DNA of 64,000 nucleotides from Micromonospora haikouensis (lineage in GTDB: Bacteria > Actinomycetota > Actinomycetes > Mycobacteriales > Micromonosporaceae), in contig NZ_FMCW01000015.1 of NCBI RefSeq assembly GCF_900091595.1, positions 1 through 64,000 on the forward strand, written 5' to 3'. Of this stretch, positions 58,216-64,000 are shown one piece after another. The notes below the pieces were generated by a model. The model was not told where the DNA came from and did not search any database. It saw only the letters and a program-made list of their open reading frames with translations. Position 1 is the stretch's first letter. Each line of letters begins with the position of its first letter. Position numbers and translations under genes: made by a program.

Positions 58216-59607
58216 TCAGGCGGGAGCCACGAGCGTCGCGGCGGCCCGGGCCGCCGCGACGACCCGCGCACCGACCCCGGGCTGCCCGGCCCAGTGCACC
58301 ATCAGCTGGGAGGCGTGCACGCCCCGCCAGACGAACCCCTCGGGCGCGCCGCCGTCCCAGCTCCACGCCGGGGCCTGCCCGGCCCGGGGGGTGAGCACCG
58401 CCCGGTGCTCCTTGTAGCCGACGACCGTCGCACCGGCCGGGGCCAGCACGCTGTCGGTGCGGGCGGTCGCCGACCGGTAGCCGACCACCACGCCGTCGCG
58501 GCTGGCGCCCACCGCGTCGAGCACGCCGCACATCGGCAGCCCGTCCAGCTCCCGGGCCAGCCAGAGCAGGCCGGTGCCCTCGGCGAGCACCGGCCGCCCG
58601 GTGCGGGCCAGCTCCGCCACGGCGATGCAGAGCCGACGGTTGGCGGAGAGCTGCTCCGCGTACGACTCGGGGAGGCCGCCGCCGACGACCAGCGCGGCCG
58701 CCCCGGCGGGCAGCGCCTCGTCGCGCAGCGGGTCGAAGCGGACCACCTCGGCGCCGGCCGCCCGCAGCAGCTCGGCCGTCTCGACGGGGCCGTAGTCGCC
58801 GCCCGACCCGCCGGCCACCGCGATCACCGGGGACGCGCCGGCCGGCACGGGCCCCGACGGGTCCGCCGGCTCGGCCGGCTCCGGCGACCAGGGCTCGCCC
58901 GGCACCGGCGGGGCCGACCTGGCCAGCGTCAGCAGCCGGTCCAGGTCGAGCGTGGCGGCCACCGCCTCGCCGAGCCGGCGGACCGCCCGCAGCGCGTCGG
59001 CGTCGCGGCCGACCACCGGGGCCAGGCCGTGCCGCCGGGCCGGCAGCACCGGGGGCAGCTCGTGGCGGCGCACCGCGCCGTAGACCGGCACGCCGACGTC
59101 GTCGAGCGCCTCGCGCAGCATCGCCTCGTGCCGAGGCGAGGCCACCCGGTTGAGGATCACCCCGCCCAGCCAGAGCTGCTCGTCGTACGCCCGGAAGCCG
59201 TGCACCAGGGCGGCCACCGACTGCCCCATCGACGCCACGTCGACCACCAGCACCACCGGGCTGCGCAGCGCGATCGCCACGGCGGCGGTGGACTCCGTCT
59301 CCGGCTGGCCGGCGACCGAGTCGTACAGCCCCATGGTGCCCTGCACCACGGCGAGCCCGGCACCGGCGGCACCGTGGCCGAACAGCGCCGGGACGCGCTC
59401 GGGCCCGACCAGCCGGGCGTCGAGGGTGCGCCCCGGACGGCCGGCGGCGAGCCCCAGATAGCCGGCGTCGACCTGGTCCGGCCCGACCTTGAACCCGGCG
59501 ACGTCGAGGCCCCGCTCGGCGAAGGCGGCGAGCAGCCCGAGCGCCACCGCGCTCGTGCCGTGACCCGAGGACGGCGCGCTGAGCACGAGGCGCGGCACGA
59601 CGGTCAT
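58216..59607 (-). CDS. CobB/CbiA-like protein lacking canonical catalytic motifs
   Basis: A 463-residue homologue of cobyrinate a,c-diamide synthase in length and layout (dethiobiotin-synthetase-like domain, Pro-rich linker, class I glutamine amidotransferase domain). However, the P-loop reads SSGHGTS instead of SGxGKT (Thr18 for Lys), the substrate motif is VDAGYL in place of IDPGYH (residues 46-51), and the amidotransferase nucleophile is Gly344 (LAEGTGLLWL) where AEC is expected. A good GGAGGAG precedes the ATG, so it is expressed. It is probably not an ordinary CobB; the function is unknown. Confidence 0.82.
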   Translation of the reverse strand: MTVVPRLVLSAPSSGHGTSAVALGLLAAFAERGLDVAGFKVGPDQVDAGYLGLAAGRPGRTLDARLVGPERVPALFGHGAAGAGLAVVQGTMGLYDSVAGQPETESTAAVAIALRSPVVLVVDVASMGQSVAALVHGFRAYDEQLWLGGVILNRVASPRHEAMLREALDDVGVPVYGAVRRHELPPVLPARRHGLAPVVGRDADALRAVRRLGEAVAATLDLDRLLTLARSAPPVPGEPWSPEPAEPADPSGPVPAGASPVIAVAGGSGGDYGPVETAELLRAAGAEVVRFDPLRDEALPAGAAALVVGGGLPESYAEQLSANRRLCIAVAELARTGRPVLAEGTGLLWLARELDGLPMCGVLDAVGASRDGVVVGYRSATARTDSVLAPAGATVVGYKEHRAVLTPRAGQAPAWSWDGGAPEGFVWRGVHASQLMVHWAGQPGVGARVVAAARAAATLVAPA

Positions 59608-59828
59608 CAGCGACTCCTCCGGCGGGGGTGGTACGCGGCGGAGGTCGGCCCCCCGATCCGCCCGCGTGACGATACCCGCCCGGACGGACGCCCGGCGGCC
59701 GCCGAACGGCTCGCGTCGCGGGGGAAGGGTTGCGTCGCGCGGTCGCGCCGGAGGGGCGCGCCGCGCCGCCCGCCACCGGGTCGGGGCCGGTCGCCTGGTG
59801 ACGGCGGTCCTGCGGGTAGCCTCGACGC

Positions 59829-60650
59829 GTGTACCGGTTCCTCCTGACGCCACGCTGGCTGGGCATCCTCGCGCTGACCCTGGTCGCCGCGGCCGTGATG
59901 GTGCTGCTCGGCAACTGGCAGCTGGACCGCTACCGGGGCCGCACCGCGATCAACGAGCGGATCGACGCCGGCAGCCGGATGACGCCGGTGCAGCTGCGCG
60001 ACGCCGTGCCGGCCCCCACCGGGGGCGGCGGCACCGCCGGCCCGGCCCCCGCCGACGAGGCCACCTGGTCGCGGGTCACCGTGACCGGCCGGTACGACAC
60101 GACGAACATCGTCCTGGTCCGGGGCCGGACGGTCGACAACCGGGTCGGCTTCGAGATCGTCACCCCGCTGGTCCTCGCCGACGGCACGGCCGTGCTCGTG
60201 GACCAGGGCTGGGTGCCGCCCGCCCCGGGCGGGGCCCTGGCGCAGCCGCAGCTGCCGCCGGTGCCGCCGGGCGAGGTGACCGTGGTGGGCCGGGTGCACC
60301 CGACCGAGAGCGGCGCGGGGGCCGTCGACCGACGCGACGGCCGGCTGGAGACCCGGCGGATCGCCGTCCCCCGGCTGGCCCGGGAGCTGCCCTACCCGGT
60401 CTACGGCGCGTACGTCCTGCTCGACGAGCAGACGCCGGCCGCCGACCCGGTCTTCCAGGCGGTGCCGATCGGGCACACCAACAACTGGCAGAACTTCGGT
60501 TACGTGGTGCAGTGGTGGATCTTCGCCGTGATGACGCTCTTCGGCTACGGCTGGGTGGCACGGCGGGAGGCCCGCCGGGAGGCCGGGCTGGACGGGCCGG
60601 CGAAGCCACTCGACCGGGCCGCCGAGCCCTCCCCGAGCACCCCCGCCTGA
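59829..60650 (+). CDS. SURF1-family cytochrome oxidase assembly protein
   Basis: A 273-residue membrane protein with two helices, at about 9-30 and 220-240, enclosing an extracytoplasmic domain, the SURF1 layout. LGNWQLDRYRGRTAINERI after the first helix and NNWQNFGYVVQWWIFAVMT at the second are typical. It assists haem insertion or assembly of cytochrome c oxidase. GTG start at MYRFLLTPRWLG. Confidence 0.92.
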   Translation: MYRFLLTPRWLGILALTLVAAAVMVLLGNWQLDRYRGRTAINERIDAGSRMTPVQLRDAVPAPTGGGGTAGPAPADEATWSRVTVTGRYDTTNIVLVRGRTVDNRVGFEIVTPLVLADGTAVLVDQGWVPPAPGGALAQPQLPPVPPGEVTVVGRVHPTESGAGAVDRRDGRLETRRIAVPRLARELPYPVYGAYVLLDEQTPAADPVFQAVPIGHTNNWQNFGYVVQWWIFAVMTLFGYGWVARREARREAGLDGPAKPLDRAAEPSPSTPA

Positions 60651-60803
60651 CCGCCGCCGGGCCCACCCCGAGCGCCCCGCCTGACCGTCGCCGAGCATTT
60701 CTCCGGCCGGGCTCGCTGCGGAAACCGGACACTCGGCGGGTCGCCGGGGCGCGACGGGAAGTTGTAGTGTCCGCCGGGTGATCGACTACCGTGGGGGGTC
60801 GCG

Positions 60804-61598
60804 GTGACCCCTGATCCCACGCCGCCACCACACCCGCCGGAGCCGCCCGCCTCGGGCCCGCCCTTCCCGGAGCTGCCCTCGCCGGGGCCGGCTTCCCCGG
60901 GCCTGCCTTCCCCCGAGCCGGTGACCGCGACGCATCCGTCGACCGACCCGTGGGCGGTCACGCCGCGCTCGACGACGTACTCGACCCCACCGGCGGGCTT
61001 CCCGGCCACCGCCGACCCGTTCGCCCCGCCGCCGGCCACGGCTCCGTTCCCGGTGCCGCCGGCCGCCGCGCCGTACTCGGCGCCGCCCGGCCCGTACTCC
61101 GCACCGCCGGGCACGGGCGCGTTCTCCGCCCCGCCCGCCACCGGCCCGTACTCCGCGCCGCCTGGCCCCGGACCGTACTCGGCGCCGCCGGCCGGGCCCT
61201 ACCCGCCGGCGCTGGCGGGCCCGCTCGGGGCCCCGCAGTACGGGGCGTCCTCCGTGGTGGCGGTGCAGATCGGCGAGATCATGGTCACCCCGCCGGAGAT
61301 CCGCACCCCGGCCGGCGTGCTGCCCCTGGCCGGGACGCAGTGGCACGTCGCCGACTACTGGCAGACGGAGCAGAAGGTCGCCACCTGGGCGATCGTCTGC
61401 GCCGTGCTCGGCTTCTTCTGCCTCACCATCTTCAGCCTGCTCTTCCTGCTGATCAAGGAGACCCGGCACTACGGCACGGTGCAGGTGACGGTCAGCAACG
61501 GCCCCCACCAGTACGTGGCCCGCATCCCCGTCACCGACCAGGGGCAGGTCATGCACATCAACAACCAGGTCAACTACGCCCGGTCGCTGTCAGCCTGA
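60804..61598 (+). CDS. Proline-rich membrane protein
   Basis: A 264-residue protein. Residues 1-150 are Pro/Ala/Ser/Tyr-rich with repeated PYSAPPG-like units; after that come IGEIMVTPPEIRTPAGVLPL, one or two helices (about 193-220, WAIVCAVLGFFCLTIFSLLFLLI) and a short C-terminal domain. Similar C-terminal domains occur in many actinobacterial small membrane proteins of unknown function. GTG start. It is convergent with the DNA ligase, sharing a hairpin. Confidence 0.8.
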   Translation: MTPDPTPPPHPPEPPASGPPFPELPSPGPASPGLPSPEPVTATHPSTDPWAVTPRSTTYSTPPAGFPATADPFAPPPATAPFPVPPAAAPYSAPPGPYSAPPGTGAFSAPPATGPYSAPPGPGPYSAPPAGPYPPALAGPLGAPQYGASSVVAVQIGEIMVTPPEIRTPAGVLPLAGTQWHVADYWQTEQKVATWAIVCAVLGFFCLTIFSLLFLLIKETRHYGTVQVTVSNGPHQYVARIPVTDQGQVMHINNQVNYARSLSA

Positions 61599-61604
61599 CC
61601 GGTC

Positions 61605-61661
61605 GTGTCGGGCAGGTGGTGGTATCCGCAGCTCGGGATGCCGCCACCCGCCCGACATCAC
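61605..61661. terminator. Shared hairpin between convergent genes
   Basis: Arms GTGTCGGGCAGGTGGTGG (61605-61622) and CCGCCACCCGCCCGACAT (about 61641-61658) are complementary with two mismatches, and the intervening ATCCGCAGCTCGGGAT forms an inner stem. It could terminate both the proline-rich protein gene and the ligase gene. Confidence 0.6.
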
Positions 61662-63286
61662 GACGGCAGGTGGCCGACGTGCAGCGCCCGGACCGCGTCG
61701 ATGGTGTCCGCCTCGGCGGCGGTCTTGTCGCTGCGGTAGCGGACCACGCGGGCGAAGCGCAGCGCCATCCCGCCCGGGTAGCGGGAGCTGGTCTGCACCC
61801 CGTCGAACGCGATCTCGACCACCTGCTCGGGGCGGACCCGCACCACCCAGTCGCCGCGCTCCACGGCAAGGGCGAGGAACCGCTCGGTCTGCCAGCGCAG
61901 CACCTCGTCGGTGAGCCCCTTGAACGTCTTGCCGAGCATGACGAACTCGCCGGTGGCCGGGTCCCGCGCGCCGAGGTGCAGGTTGGACAGCCAGCCGCTG
62001 CGCCGGCCGCTGCCCCACTCCACGGCGATCACCACCAGGTCGAGGGTGTGCCGCGGCTTCACCTTGACCCAGGCCGCGCCGCGCCGCCCGGCGTCGTAGG
62101 GCGCGTCGGGGTTCTTGACCACCACGCCCTCCTGCCCGGCGTCGAGCGCCGCGGCGAAGGCCGCCCCGGCCGCCTCGGTGTCGTCGACCGTCATCCGGCC
62201 GACCAGCAGCGTCGGGTCGACCGCGCCGGCCAGCGCCGCCCACCGCTCGCGGCCGGGCCGGTCGATCAGGTCGTCGCCGTCGAGGTGCAGCAGGTCGAAG
62301 AAGTACGGTGTCAGCACCGCCTCGCCCGTGCTCTCGGCGGCGGCGCGCACGGCCGGGGCGACCGGGGCGAGGCCGTCGGCGACGGGTGCCGACACGGGCG
62401 TGTCGTCGGACGAGCCGGCCCCGGCGGCCGGTGCGGAGCGGCGGGCGGCCCGGCTGGAGGTCTGCTGGAACGGCAGCGGCCGGCCGGTGTCGTCCAGCCC
62501 GATGGCCTCGCCGTCGAGCACCAGCTCCCGGGCGGGCAGCGCCCGCACGGCGGCGACCACCTCGGGCACCCGGTCGGTGATCTCGTCCAGGCTGCGGGTG
62601 AAGACCGCGATGTCGGGGCCGGAGCGGTGCACCTGGATGCGGATGCCGTCGAGCTTCACGTCGACCACGGCGGGGACGCCGGTCGCGGCCAGCGCGTCGT
62701 CGACCGTGGGGGCGCTGGACGCCAGCATGGGGGCGAGCGGCCGGCCGACCCGGAGCCGGAACTCGGCCAGCGCCGCCGCGCCGCCGCCCAGGGCGGCCAC
62801 CGCCACGGCCCGCAGGTCACCGGCGAGCAGCAGCGCCCGGCGTACGGCGGCCAGCGGCACGTCGGCGGCGCGGGCGACCGCGTCGGCGAGCAGCCCGGCC
62901 TGGGCGCCCTGGCGCAGCTCGCCGCTGAACAGGCCGCGCAGCATCCGCTGCTCGTCGGCGGTGGCGGCGGCGAAGAGCCCGTGCAGGAGTTGCCGGCGGC
63001 GGGCCTGGGAGCCGGGGCCGGCCACCGACGCGATGTCGTCGATCGCGGCGTCGACCGCGCGGACGGTCAGGGTCGGCTCGGCGGCCGGCGGCGGCAGGTC
63101 GCGCAGCCCGGCCCAGCCGACGCCGGTCTGCCGCTGCCGCAGCTCACCGGCGAGCCAGCCGGCGCCCGCCGGGACCTCGGCGGGGTCGAGCGCCCGCAGC
63201 GCCGCCGCGAGCAGGTCCACCTTGGCCCGCCGGCCGGTGGTCGCGCCCACGGCGGCGGAGGTGGCCGCCAGGTCGAGGAACCGCAC
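61658..63286 (-). CDS. ATP-dependent DNA ligase (LigB type)
   Basis: A 542-residue ligase of the archaeal/LigB type: an N-terminal DNA-binding helical domain (residues 1-190, LFSGELRQGAQAGLL), then the nucleotidyltransferase core with VDVKLDGIRIQ (catalytic Lys about 211), LDGEAIG and EGVVVKNPDAPYD, and an OB domain ending with the basic motif VKVKPRHTLDL. A linker of about 35 residues rich in Ala/Pro/Ser interrupts the core (around 265-300). It acts in DNA repair beside LigA. GTG 63286 gives MRFLDLAATS; ATG 63295 is three codons earlier. Confidence 0.92.
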   Translation of the reverse strand: MRFLDLAATSAAVGATTGRRAKVDLLAAALRALDPAEVPAGAGWLAGELRQRQTGVGWAGLRDLPPPAAEPTLTVRAVDAAIDDIASVAGPGSQARRRQLLHGLFAAATADEQRMLRGLFSGELRQGAQAGLLADAVARAADVPLAAVRRALLLAGDLRAVAVAALGGGAAALAEFRLRVGRPLAPMLASSAPTVDDALAATGVPAVVDVKLDGIRIQVHRSGPDIAVFTRSLDEITDRVPEVVAAVRALPARELVLDGEAIGLDDTGRPLPFQQTSSRAARRSAPAAGAGSSDDTPVSAPVADGLAPVAPAVRAAAESTGEAVLTPYFFDLLHLDGDDLIDRPGRERWAALAGAVDPTLLVGRMTVDDTEAAGAAFAAALDAGQEGVVVKNPDAPYDAGRRGAAWVKVKPRHTLDLVVIAVEWGSGRRSGWLSNLHLGARDPATGEFVMLGKTFKGLTDEVLRWQTERFLALAVERGDWVVRVRPEQVVEIAFDGVQTSSRYPGGMALRFARVVRYRSDKTAAEADTIDAVRALHVGHLPS

Positions 63287-63557
63287 GCACCTCATCCTGC
63301 CAGCCACCCCCGACACCGCTGGGGATACGCGGAACGCCACCGGAAGTTGCCGCTTCCGGAGCCGCCGCGTCACCCCGGCCCGGCACCCGTGCCGGATGCC
63401 CGGACCGCCCGGTCCCCGCCGCCCCCCAGCGTGCGGGGACCGGTGTCTCGGTGGAGCCCGGCCCGCGCCGACCGCGCCCGGCCGGTCGCGCCACGACCGC
63501 ACGGCCGGCTGGCCGCGACCGCGACCGGACAGCTGGCCACGGCCGCAGGCCGCACGG

Positions 63558-63764
63558 TCAGGCCGCGACGGGCTCCTCGATGCGCAGGCCGCGGGCGCGC
63601 ACCTCGTCGGCGACGCGGGAGAGCAGCGCGTCGAGCGTCACCAGGGCGGTGGAAAGGTCACCGAGCTGTTCCTTGAGCGTGTCCTCGGACCACGCGGAGA
63701 CGTCCACGTCCCCCAGAGCGCTGACGGCGGCCCCGAGCCGCGCCATCACCTCGTTCGTACTCAT
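63558..63764 (-). CDS. Small helical protein of unknown function
   Basis: A 68-residue, predominantly helical, acidic protein (MSTNEVMARLGAAVSALGDV at the start, then LSTALVTLDALLSRVADEVRARG). No membrane segment or signal is seen. It loosely resembles the N-terminal helical region of DUF222/HNH proteins, but is too short to assign. ATG 63764 was preferred to an upstream start because the extra residues look random. Confidence 0.55.
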   Translation of the reverse strand: MSTNEVMARLGAAVSALGDVDVSAWSEDTLKEQLGDLSTALVTLDALLSRVADEVRARGLRIEEPVAA

Positions 63765-63877
63765 GTTCGAAAGGCTATACCAGGCTGTCCCGCGACACGC
63801 CGAAAACACCCCGATGAACTGGGACGTTACGGTTCCGTCACCTAACTCCGGTTCGTGCCGGCGGCGTCACCCGCGCC

Positions 63878-64000
63878 TCAGCGGCCCCGCTCCGCCGCCG
63901 CGGCCACCTTCGCCAGCAGCAGCGCCTCGGCCGCGCAGACCCGGGCGAACTCGCCGAGGTGCAGGCTCTCGTTCGGGCCGTGCGCCCGGGCGTGCGGGTC
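63878..64000 (-). CDS. M20-family metallopeptidase, C-terminal end (partial)
   Basis: The last 40 residues of a minus-strand gene that leaves the window at 64000. The sequence begins DPHARAHGPNESLHLGEF, which matches the C-terminal zinc-ligand region of M20/M25/M40 dipeptidases, where the His of the HGPNE motif binds metal. It ends EALLLAKVAAAAERGR. The enzyme would hydrolyse dipeptides or N-acyl amino acids. The rest lies outside. Confidence 0.75.
   Translation of the reverse strand, partial: DPHARAHGPNESLHLGEFARVCAAEALLLAKVAAAAERGR

Overview
The window reads as a chromosomal segment of a high-GC actinomycete, most likely Micromonospora or a near relative in the Micromonosporaceae. The grounds are the very high GC, frequent GTG starts, 4-base start/stop overlaps, a Clp/tig/rpiB/pepN neighbourhood resembling the Mycobacterium tuberculosis Rv2457c-Rv2468c block (from memory), and actinobacterial forms of EttA, GlbO, class F sortase and otsA. 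No prophage, insertion sequence, CRISPR array or PKS/NRPS cluster is visible.

Layout. 1-781: 5' end of a 16S rRNA on the minus strand with its leader (hairpin, boxA) and three candidate tandem promoters with 17-bp spacers. 782-6255: small membrane protein, nitrilase-family amidase, then clpX, clpP2, clpP1 and tig. 6401-6774: tRNA-Pro(TGG) and tRNA-Gly(TCC). 6620-10347: P-loop kinase, secreted GH43 enzyme with a ricin-type lectin domain, secreted CBM2 protein. 10592-12542: MarR regulator divergent from yceI and pirin genes, with three copies of a palindromic operator between them. 12632-19855: membrane-anchored DnaK-like protein with an external beta-propeller, propionyl-CoA-synthetase-type ligase, Eis-type acetyltransferase and small proteins. 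19889-26745: rpiB, DUF1015, DsbA-like oxidoreductase, pepN, Uma2-type protein, TPM-like protein and a CtaJ-like membrane protein.

26795-37677 is a tryptophan-degradation operon. It runs on the minus strand from kynA through kynU, kmo, 2-aminomuconate-semialdehyde dehydrogenase, hydratase, decarboxylase, RidA-type deaminase, 3-hydroxyanthranilate dioxygenase and ACMSD to an amidase, with a divergent Lrp/AsnC regulator. Most junctions are ATGA or GTGA overlaps. The operon would carry tryptophan via kynurenine and 3-hydroxyanthranilate to 4-hydroxy-2-oxovalerate. No classical kynurenine formamidase, aldolase or acetaldehyde dehydrogenase is present.

37872-47164: sortase F with a probable substrate, HNH nuclease, MscS channel, MFS transporter, GlbO globin, YbjN protein, thioesterase and ettA. 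47379-48040: ribbon-helix-helix/PIN toxin-antitoxin-like pair. 48182-52185: otsA and an otsB-GH15 fusion. 52330-59607: cobC-cobT-cysG, a class A penicillin-binding protein, and a CobB/CbiA-like protein that lacks three hallmark motifs. 59829-64000: SURF1 protein, proline-rich membrane protein, ATP-dependent DNA ligase, a small protein and the C-terminus of an M20 peptidase.

The most unusual feature is a family of five 52-56 bp palindromic repeats (21759, 25994, 37675, 52194, 53071). All are oriented with the gene they follow or interrupt. Three supply that gene's TAA stop codon, and one is translated in frame as the interdomain linker of CysG. Other notable points are a triplicated 20-bp start/stop coupling module in the tryptophan operon, the CobB-like protein without P-loop lysine or catalytic cysteine, the trehalose-phosphatase/GH15 fusion, and the kinase reading frame that runs antisense through a tRNA gene.
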